From Lineus longissimus (Eukaryota; Nemertea; Pilidiophora; Heteronemertea; Lineidae), in assembly GCF_910592395.1 (NCBI RefSeq), contig NC_088313.1:4466501-4530500 (forward strand): 64,000 nucleotides of DNA, read 5' to 3'. The notes below the pieces were generated by a model that made no database searches, was not told where the DNA came from, and saw only the letters and a program-made list of their open reading frames with translations. Shown here one piece after another: positions 26,285 to 41,200 of this stretch. Positions within the stretch are counted from its first letter, which is position 1. Each line of letters starts with the position of its first letter. A program made the position numbers and the translations under genes.

Positions 26285-29200
26285 AGTTGTTACTAAACTG
26301 GCCATCGTGTTAGAGTCTCATCATAGGCTACCTTTAGATATATAGAAGTAATCACATCTGCAGAGAGGTAGTAGTTAATGTAGTGTGAATGCCAACATGA
26401 ATAGGACGTCTTTATATCATTACTTGAATCTTCCGGCCAACATATTAGCTGCTGATTGAATGATAAAGCATAATCTAGACAGATGTTGCAGTTGTTATTA
26501 AAATGGCTAATCGTAATATGATCTCATGGTGTCGTACGACACAGATTTCTAAGAGGAGCCCGACGGCATCGTACACCATGATCCGGACCAACTACCGGTA
26601 GCGTACAACTGAAAGATATCTCACTGAACGAGTTATCACTGTTTTCCTGTGGGTAAGAGGATGGATGGTTCCACAACATGACATTACATCGTTTGCTTGG
26701 ATACCCTCCAGCTAGTTCTATTCTTGCAGAGATCATAATGCTTTGCTTTAGCACACCCCGGCTATGTGTTGTTCTGACTTATCTTACTGTAACCTCTACT
26801 TGATTCCAAACGTACGGTTATCAAGCCAAATTGGCGAATGAATGATATCGATGCCGGACTGAGATACGACATATGATGTGCTAATCAAGATGGCCTCTGC
26901 GGAGAAGCGCGTGGCCGTGGACAGGGTTGTGGTTGTGGATATGCCACTAAAAGTTAAGCTTCCAGCTCAACCTAACTTGAGAATGCATGCTTTGGTGCTT
27001 TGCAAACACGGTTGGTCAAGCAGGACCTCCTGCGCTTTTGACCTTCAAATTGGTCATACATGTATAACCATGAGTTGGCAGCTGACCAATTGGCCTGACT
27101 TATCAGGTTGGTTAACTAACCAACTTTTAATAGAAACAAACTTAAATTGGACAACTGACCAATTTTGAACTGTGTTACGTTTTTTGTGTATGGTAATTAC
27201 TGCTTGAAATGATGATAATTCAATTCGCCAAATGTCGAATGAAAAAGGTAATCAATTACACCCACCCTCACCTACTGCTGTCTCTCTAGTGAGCGCGACC
27301 AGATTTAGACGAGACATGATGCACGATACAAGAAGCGTATTTACCCTATCCCCAGGGACCGATTCATTTTAAAGAGGCTTAGTGGGCCATATCTAGAACA
27401 GATATCCGTGCCATAGAAATTCAGTATTGCATTCCTTCACATGGGTCCCGGGATAGGGTAAATTTTAAAGTATCTGGGTAAGGCATCCGCCGTTGATTGA
27501 AATATTCAAATCATGCAGATGTAAAAGTAAGATAGGTAAGCTATAGGCAAGGTTGCATTCCTTACAAGAGCTACGATCGACGGAAAACGAAGTATGTATT
27601 ATATACATTTGTAATTGTATTTCATCGACGACGGTTTTGGCCAGATTTTCCTGATTCCCCGTAATGCTACAACTAAGTATGAAAGTCGATTTATGATTTG
27701 TGATAAATTATTACGTTAAAGGTAGCCATGTTGACAAAATGGCCACTGTGTTTTCCCTCTCTACTCTTTCCTCTTACATTGTCAGCAATTCTACTTCCAT
27801 TTTTCGTAATTTCTACATTAAAGCTTTCAACCCATACCCCGTTGAACCCGTGGCCTGCGCACCAATGCAACAGAAATTAATTCCTGTTAGGTCTGTGTTC
27901 CCTATAATAAACACTCATCTTGAATGCCTCATGGGAAAACATCTCCATGGTAGATTGATAGAGTATCTTATTGACTCTGCTGGATATCATAGTTTTCAAG
28001 TCAGTTCTTTGTTGTAGCTCCGGGCTAAGGGAAATTGATACAGACCGCTTGGATGGAAGGATGAAACGATGACAACTATAGATTTAAATGAGGTTGATCC
28101 AAGATCATGTTGAAATGGCAAATAGATCTGATATTTCTTTGTTGTTAACCAACAGTATCATAGCGGAGAGAAATGCAGGTCTAGCAACTCCGATCATGTT
28201 CCCGTCCAGCACTCGTAAAAAGCCGAAAATAGATAGGTTCTGTTGCGATGTTCCGAGAGAGTACATCATGTCACGTAAAATATTACGACACCATGTCACG
28301 GCTTCACTCTATCACGGAAAGTCATAACAGAACACCACTATAAACGGTCACATGTCGGTAGCGAGACGGAAACGAGACGGGAGGCGGTGAATTACCCGCA
28401 CCACAATGATAAATGTAAATTATTTATCTTTGTTTTCGTTTAACAAAATTTAAGATCTCTCTTTAGGTCCGCCATTAATACTGAGCGGTAAAGTATTCAA
28501 TTCATAAACAACTCTTATAGTTACTAAATCTGTTTTATCGTTCTCTACACCCTCTTTATCGTTGTTTATGGAGTGTAGAATATATAAATTGTGTAACTTG
28601 CGTATTTTGCAGTGGTTTTTTCATAATAAACATATTTTCTTCTTGGGAAAATGCGATTGAAAAAAGTATAGGTCTGGACTACTTGTTAGCCATAATGATG
28701 TCTTTGATAATGATGCGCCAACCTCTTATAAGATCATCAGGGTGCCTTGCGGAATATGATACCACAAACGAACCTCATATTTCCGATAGTGACATTTCCA
28801 ACTCTCATTGTCTATCAATCTGCCGCGTCTTCATATCTATCTCAACTTCATCAGGGTTTGTGAGCCTTTCATCTGATAGTTTACGATTTTAATGGCCAGT
28901 TATTGCCATCCACCTCCCCAGACTTTCCCCGAGGCACCGCTCTCTATCAACTCACTTTCGATCTATACTCACGCCGCATTGTCACCAATTGTCTGTTGTC
29001 ATTTTAAATCACTAGACATTCCGGCACACCCGTCTATACAATCGATTTGGATTTCCTCCCCATGTGACATCCACGGATTGTAAATGCCAGAGAGTTTCTT
29101 TTCTATAATATTTGTGTTGATGTGGCGATGAAGGCATTCAGTCTGGGTACATTTCGAGACAGTTTCTATGGTGCCTGTTCAAGAATATGTAAAAGGAAAC

Positions 29201-32200
29201 GCCACTTCAATTTAGTGATCACGTTTAAACAATATTCAAAAGAAATATTTAACAGTAAAAACTGTTTTATGCAAACGGTATATACATGTAAATTGTTCTC
29301 TGCCGCTTCTTTTCGCGCAAAACAAGTTTTCTTCTTTTTTTATACCTTCAGGAGTTGTAACAGTGTTCATATACTCTAAGTATTCAGCCAATCTAAGGTA
29401 ACGAAAATCTCCCCTTAAGACAAGAAGTGGGCAGGTGGTTTCCCCAAGGTTAAATGCTTTTGCAAAAAGGTGTCTCCATAGACCTTGATGAGAACATCAA
29501 GGTTTTAGCGAGGATCACGTTTAACACGCTCAACGAGATTACCTTGGTCGTAAAAAAGTGAGAATATCATCGTCAACTATCGAGCGATTCACTCCAAATG
29601 TCTCACATGTTTTTTTCAGACAAAGGGATCGACCGCGGTGAGGCGTTGTTGTACATAGTACGTATAGCTACTGTTCTCCGTTGAGCAGCAGGGGTATGCT
29701 ATCAGTTATTTGAAGCTAGACAAGTTATTCTCTTTCGGTCGCAAAAATGCTGACCACTTAATATTATACAACTCTTATCATGCGTTACATGTATGCGACT
29801 CCAATATCCGGATTAGACAATCATGCATCTTAAGAATTCAGATATTTTATAACAAAAACTCCCTTTTATCCAACAAAGATGAAAAACCAACCGACCAAAG
29901 AACTGGCGGACTAACATTTACATGAACCCGTGACGATAATCGGAATCAGACGAAGGGGAATCTGGCCACCCAGTCGTTCCTCATATATATCTCCCCTTAA
30001 GTGCCAACAGAAACCGAAGACAAAAAACCAAACAAACACATTTTCCAACTGATTGGCGAAACCCCAGCCCGATGATAGGGCAGGACGAACAAGAGTCAAA
30101 ACACTCGTTCGTCAGTCTCCTGTGGAGGATCCGCCATGGTAGCACGAATTGTTGATCGGAAAAACAGTTGCGGTTTGATTATCCCTCATCAATGGAAAAG
30201 GAAAGGCTATTAAGCGTGCTGAGGGAGTGGGCGGAAGAGACCGGGGACGGCCCATAACGAATTAAGCTATGCTCGGCACGTTACATGGACGCTGAAAACG
30301 GCCTGTGTCACTCAACTTGGTTCATGATTACGAAGGGAAAACTGGATGAGAGACAAGCTGAAACAAAAACACGGTCATGCTGGATACGTGACTTCTAAAA
30401 AAAGAACGTGTTCGCTTTTCCTTTTTGCAAAAATCAACCGTCAAATTGAAAGCGAAATTTCCCTTCAAAAGATATTTGAAGTAATCTATTAACTCTATAA
30501 TTACTTTCGTACATCATAATGCTTAAAGGGTTTTAATCCACACACTTCTCATGTTCCCATTATATCAAATGAGAAGACAATTCGCTAATGCTAGCCTTTG
30601 ATGCATCACGATATTTTTTTAAGATGTTCTTTAAGATCAGTAGTTCTTAACAGTTGGCGGCGAACAGTTTTACACGGAGAGATTTATTACGCGACTTCAC
30701 CGAGCAACTTATCGCAAAACTTGCCACCAATATCATATATTAGAACAAGAAAAATCACCCGAATTTCCCTAAATCGAGATTTGTCGAGTTTTGTTTTCTG
30801 ATCTGAAAGAAGCTGCCCCAAGATGCTCATGCGAAGTCAGTTCACGTCTTAACGAATGTTATTTGCTGCTCCCAGTCGCGATTTCAATCACAGCGTTTTG
30901 GCCGCGCAGGACTTGGATCAGAAGCAGCATGACTGAGTGTGTATTTGCGAGGGGAAATTTGAACAATTCGCAGTATCGGGCACCCATGGAACATGTGAGG
31001 AAACTGAAGTCAATGATTTTTGGTTTATTACTTTTATGAGTGCTAAATCGTCGGCACTTTATTATAATTACCAGCTCAGTCATATGTTGTACTGTCATCA
31101 CATCATTTATTCTCCTAAACGTGGTAGTTATATCAGTCTATAACTGGCACCCCCGCGTGTACAAGGTCATCCATCTTGGAAAATAGTATTAGGATATGAG
31201 GATAAAGGATGCCATCAATACAGAATAAATGGCCTTTTTTTCGTCGAAGCGATGCCAAGAATTGACACTTGCTGCTAACAGATAACCATTAAGCTCCAAC
31301 AAACCTCCTCTAATTGTGATTTGTTTCTTTGCTCATAAAAAAACACTAACCTCGTCCTGGGGTGTATATTCCGTTCACGTCCAAGCAATTTACTATTGGC
31401 TATATTGGTATCAATATCCATTGTGTCAGTGTAACAATGCGGACATCAGGAAGGACCAGTGACTGAGATTATAAAACAGACGATGACCGTTATCACCAAA
31501 GTTTCGGGGGCGTTCAATTTTGGGGGCGGGGTTGTGAACACTGCACCATGTACGGCTGAAATACATTTTCATTGGATTTGCGTATCCCGGGCGTCACTAA
31601 TCACAAAACCGTACGTCTTTTAAAAAAAATAACTTTCTGTTTTAAAATGTTAACGTTTTTGTTTGCGTGGAATGTTTGTCACGGGCGTTATACATGAATA
31701 AGAAAATGATTCAGGCAAATGCAATCTGATAAGGTCAACCGTTAACGCATAGAGTTAGATAAATTTAATAAGCCCCCCATAAGAACGGTCTTTAGAACTA
31801 AGTGCTAGTCGTTCTCAACAATTATAGCTAGTATATTCATCATCAGCAGCAGTAGCAGCATTGAAGCAACATGATCGTTTTCTCTAATTTGAATGTTGTT
31901 GTTTTCATGGATAATTTAGTAATTCAGGCAAAGTCAATCCGAAAAGGTCAATGGTCAATGCATTAGAGTTAATTGAATTATAAAAAGCCCCCTGTAAGAA
32001 CTAAAATAACATGTGGGCTGGTCTTCCTAAACAGCCTGAGTAGCTACTGAAATATTCTGCTGTTAAAGAGTAAGCTTACCTGCCATCCAAAAGGGTACAA
32101 TGACAATATCCAATCAAAAGAAAAACTTTCTGAAATCCCAAATGAAACAACACACGAAATCCATAAACTGTGAAAAGTGATATCCTTTCTTTCTTGATTG

Positions 32201-32575
32201 CATCTGAAATATAAGTACGTTTCCAATTGAAATAAAAATCCCAAAATACACCCGTTGGATTCACAAGTAAAAAAAAAGAAGTATATCGCAGTACTTACCA
32301 AGTAAATGCTATAGTATCCACAACCTCTGTGATCAAAGTAGACACTTCCAGTTACATTTTATACGGCGTGGGAACGGATGTTAGTTCCCACGAATTGCCA
32401 GCACTGCCTGGTCGAAGCATGATGAACTATAGCAGACACTTTCTTTTCAGGAGTTACCGCGTGGAGTTGACTGTAGCCGATCACCTTCGATCGCTATCTG
32501 AAATAAATGAATGCAGACTGTGACCCGAAATTAAAATTCATTACGATTATCACCCCCAAGGGCCTAAAATTATTA
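26285..32575. other. Non-coding stretch with minor repeats
   Basis: No gene recognised. A small palindromic block at 27,044-27,169 has TTCAAATTGGTCA / TGACCAATTTTGAA ends and many TTGGTCA motifs inside. A degenerate direct duplication pairs about 31,705-31,800 with 31,920-32,005 (shared 'ttcaggcaaa', 'aaaggtcaa', 'agagtta', 'aagccccc'). The open frame at 27,700-28,017 (+, 105 codons) has no recognisable domain. Confidence 0.45.
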
Positions 32576-32579
32576 AAGC

Positions 32580-32874
32580 TGACGGGTCAGATATAATTCC
32601 CGAGTAAAGCCAAAGCCGAGTTCTCGGGAGTGTTCGTGATGTGCTTTTGGATCGTCTACTGAATATGCCCATTACCCCCAGTGCACGAATCGAAAGCGAG
32701 GCATAAATATGTATACTCGATGTGCACCGTACGGTGTCTGCAGAGAATGCCTCGCTTTCGATTCGTGCACTGGGGGTAATGGTTATATTCAGTAGAAGAT
32801 CCAAATGCATATCACGAACATTCCCGAGAGCTCGGCTTCGGTCACACTCGGCAATGTATATTTGATTCGTCACC
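32580..32874. mobile_element. Foldback element (long near-perfect hairpin)
   Basis: The left arm (about 32,580-32,701) and the right arm (about 32,750-32,874) are reverse complements. The inner part around 'cccccagtgcacgaatcg' and 'gaaagcgaggca' is almost perfect, and the outer ends are more diverged. The loop is about 48 bp. The open frame on the - strand here is a by-product. It is consistent with a MITE/foldback DNA element. Alternatively it is a hairpin locus that could give double-stranded RNA if transcribed. Confidence 0.75.
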
Positions 32875-35257
32875 TCGCTCCGCAACTGCTCTATTGTGTT
32901 AAGACAATAATCATTCATGCATAAGCCTAACCCGCTGGTCAAAGACATCTGCCGGACATTACCTCCACAGCAGTCGTTATCATCAACGGGAACCGCAATT
33001 CGACAACATTAAGACAGGTGGTACAATGTACAAACCTGTCCTCAAATAGTCATTTTTCAGTAAAATTTTTTAATTAAAAAAGCCTTTCTACATGTAATTG
33101 TATATATGAAATTTATTTGTACGCTGTCTCGTTCTCAAAAGCATTGCAGTAGAATGTTGCACCTTCTTTTTTCGTAGTGGACATGCCCACACAAATTGAA
33201 CGGCTGATCCAAAGGGGCATCAGGGTAAGCTTGATAACACCATGAAACGCGTTTCGTGGGGATCTGTAGGCCTACGTCACCTCGGGCAAATACACGTGGT
33301 GCACTATACATGCATGTCGAATGAAATCTGCAATTTTTTCTTGACGTGATTAAAAAACCAACTCTTTGGAAAATGGTCGATAGCCTGCCTACCAACAGTA
33401 CAATTACATGCATGACCGTAGGGTGTATTTCAAAACGATAATGATTAGCACTGGTAGGCCTAAACTGTTGCTTTGGCGACATAAGCCCAGGGCCTATATG
33501 TCATGCATATAAAAACATACAGGGACAGCTGTACATTTAATTTTGACGGAGATATCGTCAAAAACCTGCATGAATTGAACGAGATAGCTTATACATTGCA
33601 TGCTGCACAAAGGGCCGAAGTAATTCTACTTCGGAGAATGCACAATCAGAAAGACGGGACGATCATAGCATATCCTTTAACAAGATATATACATAGTACT
33701 TACTTATATGTTCCATATTATCGATTGGAAACAGCAAAGAGCAATATTTCGACGATCTACCCGTATAACTGTGACCCTCCTAATAGGCAGGTTTCGCAAC
33801 CCTTACGAACGAGGAGATACATGTGTACGTAACGAAGATCTGTGTGATCATCATGTTTTGCGCTCAATCATTCACACTCCTAAATCGATTTTCATACTTT
33901 ATAGCATTTTCGATTACTGGCGCCGCGCCCACAAGCGCGACATCCTTTAGTAGTTTTGATACTCCTCTGATGCCACGACTAAAGCCTGTCGTGCAAGGCC
34001 AAGATGATGACAAGGTGGCAGACGATGTGATTTGCAAGGTGGGAAAATAACTTCTACGGTGTCCAAAGTGTGCTATAGAAGAAATATGATGGGAAATGGA
34101 AAAGCGGAAGAACGCTCGCGACAAGTGTAATTGATTAACTTTGACGAGTACAAGATCATGGTTAAATGAATTTTTTTGTTTTTTTCCCATATTTTACACT
34201 AAATTTTGGCACCAAGAATCAGTCTCCGAAATGGTAACCTCTGCTACCGAGAAGGTACATTATACTGCGTGATAACACGGGTCTGGCTCGTTATCGTTCT
34301 GCTTAAAGTCACCTCTACTGCGCAAGCCATAAGAATCTTGCATGAGTGCCAGAGGAAGTGCTGCGTGAGTAATCGAACACACTAGGACTCGAGGAATAAG
34401 GGAACTCCTGAAAAACCTTCGTCGATCAATCACATTTACATATTTCGTCCGTAGCTCATCATAAGGGTCGCGAAACCTGGCCTCGTGGTTTTGCCAAAAA
34501 AGACCGCTTTTGGCGCGAAAGCTAAGGCCGATGTTTGGCGCAAACGCGACGAAATCACGGTAGAATAAGCCAAACCTACATGTCAGAAAATCAGGGTGTG
34601 TCCTTAAATGATGTTATTAAAGGCCTGCTTTCCTCTTGAAGTTGTTTATTAGGTTTAAAAAATAAAAGCTTTTGCTTATCCGTGTCACTGATTTAGCTGC
34701 GGCCGCCCGATAAAAAGTTTTTCGTAGCTTTCTAAATTTATAGTCAGGTTTTGTATTTTCCTTACAAGCAACGAGCTCCAGTTTAGTCGTAAAAGCTGCA
34801 AACAACCCCGTTCTTTATTTCTTTATGTACACGTATCTGGGGTTTTCTATTAAAGTATGATGATAATTTTTTTCTGCTCATTGCCTCCGGGTCCCATCTC
34901 TCAATCAACGGATTATCAATTTTTACAACACTTGCTGTCACTTCAACAACATGATACACTAGCATGGTGGTTACATGTTTCATTGTCAAATTGTATTTTG
35001 GGGCGCCGGGTAAAATGCAAATATATATATAGTGTCATTTATTTCAAGGTATAAATTGATGGAGTATAGAATTACTACTTCATTAACGCAGTTTTAATTG
35101 AAATCAATAATCTCGCCCAGGATGATTATACGACACTGTTTCATTAGTAAATAAAACTGGCTGGAGGTTGGTGCATTCCCTGTGAAGTATGATAAACTTT
35201 CCAGTGGCCGCCTGGTAGAACTTCGCATAAAGAGTATCATTCATTTCGGAGTTAAAA
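32875..35257. other. Non-coding stretch upstream of the IgGFc-type gene
   Basis: No gene recognised. The promoter and any 5' UTR exon of the gene starting at 35,258 should lie in the 3' part of this interval, but I see no convincing TATA box or initiator to name. Confidence 0.4.
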
Positions 35258-38200
35258 ATGGAGTGGCTCGCTCTGATGTTTCTCCTGATCAACGGTGTTT
35301 ATACAGGACCACCTGCAGGTAAGTTCTGCCACATTCCTCTTTCAGCCAATCTACTGGGTCTACCAAAGCCATTCAGGACGTTTTTTTCTGTTTTTTTCCT
35401 CGGGTTTCACAGACCAGTTCTCTATTTGGGAGCTAAAATTTGTCCACATTTCGACTGTGTTGAAGATTTATTTACCAAATGCACGATGTTCTAAAAAAAG
35501 TAACATTTTGACCACTGAAATCTATGATTGTGGAGCACCTAATAGCCAGCTTCATATCAGTTACATAAATTTAGTTACGACACTTTACTGCTGATATAAT
35601 GTAAAAGCAGCATGACATTTTAAGTATGGTATATTGGGGAGAGAGATTTTGAAAACAACGTCTCGAGTTTTAGGGATTAGTAGGGCCTAATTCGCAAAAT
35701 ATTGTACTCCTGACATTCTGATTTCGGCACTGGCCCCTGTTACCATTGGTTTTTAATTCAATTGTTAAACATTTAGGATTTAGAATTAACATGTTCTTTT
35801 GTAACAAAAAGCCCAAAGAAATATGTTGAAGACTGAATATCAGAAAAAAAATTCTATCTGGATGTCAATGGTTGAAATCGATATTGGTGTCCTGTGTACA
35901 AATGAAATGGCCAAGGGCCATTGTGCTCATCGTATAGATATTTGGTGGTTACGAATTAATCTAAGAAACATGCTACATGTATAGTATATAGGTCAAACCA
36001 AAGTCGGTACGACATTTGATGTATTGTTGCTTGGAGTAACTACCATACAAATATCATCGAAAACAAATCACTAATAAGCGTGATATTGCACATTTTCCCT
36101 TTTTAGTTTTGGCCTCCTGGTGGCCAAGTCGAGAATCAGATCGGATCGAAATTCGGTGTCCGAGGTTACATGACGTAGGGAGTCATGTGCACCAAATTTC
36201 AAGTTCATAGCTTTTGCGATTAGGAAACGAGCCATAGTTACACTGAAACGGCCAATTTACGCCATTTGACCTATGTGACCTTTAAAATTTGGACAAATCA
36301 AAAACCCGTATAATATGCGATGTATGTTTGCTAGGAAAACCTACCATCAAAATTTTATCGAAAACGAGTGACCCATTAGAGAAATATCACACTTTTTATG
36401 TTTCCACTTCTGGCCCCCTGGTGGCCAAGTCAAAAATCAGATCGGACCGAAATTCATTGTCAGAGGTTACATGACATAGGGAGTCATCTGTACCAAATTT
36501 CAAGTTCATAGCTTTAGCGGTTAAGAAACGTGCCATAGTTACACTCAAACGGCCAATTTACACCATTTGACCTGTGTGACCATGAAAACTAGGTCAACTC
36601 AAAAACCCGTAGATATGTGATGTATCCTTGCTAGGAGAACCTACCATAAAAATTTTATCGAAAACAGGTCCCTCATAAGAGAGATATCACACTTTACATG
36701 TTTCCACTTCTGGCCCCCTTGTGCCCAAGTTAAGGATCAGATCGGACTGAAATTCATTGTCAGCGGTCAACTGACCCGAGGGTCCTGTGTACAAAGTTTC
36801 AAGTTCATAGCCCTAGCGGTTAAGAATCATGCCATTGTTTTTGAAATAGGATACAACGACGGACGACGGACACTGCAATATTGTATAGACTCACCTAGAC
36901 GGTGAGCCAAAAATGATTCAAAAACGAATTCATTTGACCTCTGTGACCTTGAAAGGTAGGTCACATGGAAATCTGTTTGGCATGTGATGTCTCCTTGCCT
37001 AGGGTACCTACCACAAAAATATCATAGAAAACGAGTCACTAATAAGCAAGGTATTGGACTTTTTGTCATTTCAGTTTTGGCCCCCTGGTGGCCTAGTGGA
37101 AAATCAGATCGAACTGAAAGTCGTTGACAGAAGTTATCTGACATAGGTGGTCAAGTGTACTAAGTTTCAAATTCATTGCTTTAGTGGTTAAGAAACGTGC
37201 CATAGTTACACTCCCGTTGCCAATTTACGACATTTGAACTCTGTGACCTTGAAAAGTAGGTCAAATCAAAAACCCGTGCGATATGTGATGTATCCTTGCT
37301 TAGGGTACATACCATTATCGAAAACGAATGACTAATAAGCGAGATACCGCACTTGGTTTGTTTTCGCATATCACCCCCTGGTGGCAAGAGACGGAGTTGG
37401 ATCGAAATTTTAAGGGTGTTGTGCACATCAGTGGAAGAGTACCAAACATGTACCAAAGTTTCAAGTTGGCACGTTGAACGGTCTCGGATATGGCAAGCCA
37501 AAGCGGAATTTATTCAAGACTTTAGAATTACCATTCAAGAAGTTAAATATAAGTTCAAGAAGGAAATATATGTTCAAGACTAAAATATGTTCAACCTTGA
37601 ATCAAATGTTTTCAACCTTGAATAAAATATGTTCAACCTTGAATAAAATATGTCCAACCTTGAACAAAATATATTCAACCTTGAACAAAATATATTCAAG
37701 ACTCACGTGACCATATTCAAGACGCACGTGACCACAAAATTGATGACGTAGTTGCTCATGTTTTGATGCTTTACGGACTTTCCCGAACCCGCGTCCGGAC
37801 TTTCCCGAACCCATGGTACTTGTGTTGCGTTTCGGAGCTCGAATTGTTCGCACGAGGTTTTGACACATGGTTGTACACGTACCTCGCCGCCTACACCTGA
37901 CATGTACTGTAATCCTACACATCATGACATGGATGCCGAGTGAATGTCAGAGTCGATACATGTTTCACAGACATATCAGGCAAATTATAGGTTCAAAATG
38001 CGCAATGCCTCTCACCTTTCATTCTTAAGGCCGACACCACTGTATCGGATTCTCGTTGTCTTTTGACATGTTTGAGTGTTTAGGCTATACAGGCAATCAA
38101 TCATGTCGTGAAACAGAACGCATCAGAAGTACCACAGATTCTACGCTCTACGTCATCAATTTTGTGGTCACGTGCGTCTTGAATATGGTCACGTGAGTCT

Positions 38201-41200
38201 TGAATATATTTTGTTCAAGGTTGGACATATTTTGTTCAAGGTTGAATATATTTTGTTCAAGGTTGGACATATTTTATTCAAGGTTGAAAACATTTGATTC
38301 AAGGTTGAACATATTTTAGTCTTGAACATATATTTCCTTCTTGAACTTATATTTAACTTCTTGAATGGTAATTCTAAAGTCTTGAATAAATTCCGCTTTG
38401 GCTTGCCATACTCGGAGGAGATATCACTTATGGATGGACTGACATTTGGACCGACGTGGTACCTCTTAGTGGGTTGGTTCAATACTTGCCACTGGCATGC
38501 TGGCATGCTGGCACTGGCACTAGTCCAAGGATGCATCCCAAAATGGTCTGCAATCCACTGAAATTCGTATGAAATCAGACTGCTGTCTGCCATTATCATG
38601 GGCCTTGTCACTGTCTATGGTGTAGTCTCTGTAGCCTATAGCCTATGCCTTGTTTACCTACTGCATACCGTAGCCTATGTGTAGGCATGCAATTGACATG
38701 ATAGAATATAAGTTAGTGCAACAGACTAGGACTGACCAGCATTAGGTGCAGGCTGCAGCCCAGTGGCTGTGGCGAGACTGTATCATATGTTTTTTTAAAC
38801 TTTGAATTGATTCAAATAAATGCTGACCATTTGATCTACCTTTCAAAAATTAATTATGTCCCTGAAACACTGTGTTTGCATTTTCTGGCAAAAAATATGT
38901 CCGTGCCAGTGTCAGTGTCAGCGTGCCAGTGTCAGGTATTGAACCAAACCCCTGTGAAATGATATACTGTATATATAAGTCCACTATCTGTTCTTTCATC
39001 TGCCTGAATACTGACTGCATGGAAGTAGAATGAATGAATAGACTTTAAATGGACCTACCGAAGACGTCCGCTGCTCCATCGTGTCATCCTAATTTGGTCT
39101 GGCCTTAGGGTGAGGAACGAGGCCGGTCCACTGCGTCCGGAGTGTAATCAGATACATGTATAGCAAAAACTCATTACTTCACAGCCTATACATGTAACTG
39201 CATCGCACCACAACTCGTTTTCAAAGTTCCCTTTGCCGCGAATTCAGCTGTTCGAAGCACAAAGAAGTCCCAAAAAAAGCCATCCAAACATAGTTCATTG
39301 CCCATATGATCAAGCCAGAATCACACTTTGATATTGCACACTGAAATCTATTCCTAGTTTGCACGAGTAGGCTACATCGAAATACATTGTTATACATTGG
39401 CATGCATGACACGTGGAATGACGGAAATGCTACAGGTTTGAAGAATTCAGCCTTGAATAAATCTCGATTTCCCATCGCAGTTGCCCTGAACTGGTCACCT
39501 TGATGAATGGGTTGGTCATCCCACGTGTAAAAGATTTCAAAAATTCAACAGAGTCGAACCAATAATCACAACAATGCACTTCACCACCACCAAGAATGTA
39601 TAACATTGCAAAGTCCTTCATCAAAGAGACGTATTCTTTGAATAGCATGCTCACAAATAGACGTGTGAATATCAATCATCAGTAGGTCGCGGATAAGTAT
39701 ACGACACATCATCAACTGCCCCCGAATTAGTATGACGTCCAAGCCATTTCAGTCGAGTCCGTTCCGACACCTCGATGAGGCCCCGCCCAAGCCACCTGTG
39801 ACCCTTTGATGTTAGTTCATCACACGACAATTGACGAAGTTCAATTATATTTCAACGGCATCATTTTCGCTCAAGGGATGGTCATCTCATGTTAAAGTGC
39901 AAGTTATTGAGGTCAACGCTATAAACCTTGGTTGATTCTTTGGTCACGTGATAAGGTTATCAAACCATATAAACTGTGCATCTTGAACTGGAGGCGAGGT
40001 TGATGAAATACAGGTAGTGCAATCCAATGGTGTACGTCCAAACCCAGCGTGCAGAGTCCAAAATGCTATACAGTCGGTTTCTGGGCCACAATTTTTGCGC
40101 TTTTTTGGTATTCCTCTCTCTCCGTAAACGTACTGATACGTGTGCAAGAGCCCGGACCGTCACATGCGTACGTACGCATATTGATGGTCAGTCAACACTA
40201 GTTGTCAATCGCATACATCTAGCTGAGAAAGAGAGAAATATTTCTCCAGTCGGTAACTATAATTGATGGTTTAACTTTCCACATTTTCGATGACCTCAGT
40301 TCATCATGATCACGGAATGAACTTAACCTCGTAATTGGAATGAGGTGGGAATGTCGATGACACGTTACGGCGAATAAAAATTAGAATAAAATATCAATCA
40401 CCCTAGCTCATTTGGCCATGGCGAATAATCCTAACACTACTCACAAATCCGAACTCCCGAAATTATACGTATACATGTATATCCCAAACTACAACGAACG
40501 GATCCTGCCCTACGCTCTAGTGCTTCAAGTGTGTACAGAAATGCGAATGACCTAAAGGGCGTAAAAATGGCATAGAAGAAGAATGTTACGCAAAATTGCC
40601 GCCAAAACCGAACTGAAAAGTGCGCAAGATATAAAAACCGTAAAACCGACACACAACTATATGCGTATATATGTATATATATAAAGTCCACGATTCGCAT
40701 TCTTGGCGAAACACTGGTTGTCTCACTAAACAACGCGAGAGTGGAGCTAACCCGAAACCGAGGCGCCTTGACGAGGTGTTGGGCGAAGTGACCGTACACC
40801 CCAGCTGTGTTTGGTGAGACAACCAATACCGTCAGTGATCATGGTGATGTATCAATTTCCATTCTAAAACAACTCAAATTAAAACATCGAAATGTCATTT
40901 TGACTGTTTTTGACAGCTTCCAAAGTGTTCAACGACACATTTAAGCGGTTGTGGTTGCCTATCCATAACCGCTGCCACCAAAATGAGGTTCAGCATTATA
41001 CGCTGTAAATAGTAGTACAATATTGTAGCCAAGATGGTCACCTACACCATGATTCACATGCACCCATTTTCCTTCCAGGGCCACCCGACAACATTGGGCG
41101 AGATTTTATCGTGGCATTCTCAGCTAATACGGCCAGCGACACTAAGAGCGCACGCGCTTTGCAACTCTTCCTGACTCCCGCAGTCGCTCGTGTAGCGAAC

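Larger units (their letters stand above)
35319..41078 (+). other. Intron 1 of the IgGFc-type gene (5.8 kb)
   Basis: Donor G|GTAAGT at 35,319 and acceptor TTCCTTCCAG ending 41,078 join phase 1 to phase 1, giving Gly at the junction. The intron is mostly repeats: a five-copy ~300-bp array (35,900-37,470), a foldback element (37,489-38,410), an ~80-bp interspersed repeat (39,072-39,150) and a small TIR element (40,717-40,826). No further exon was recognised inside it. Confidence 0.7.

Noticed and set aside
32550-32948. 132-codon open frame on the - strand
   Set aside because: It runs through both arms of the hairpin element, so the frame is explained by the palindrome.
37474-37925. Lys/Asn/Leu-rich repeated open frames on both strands (also 38,189-38,611)
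   Set aside because: They are translations of the 21-bp subrepeats in the foldback arms and occur in mirrored form on each arm. No gene signals.
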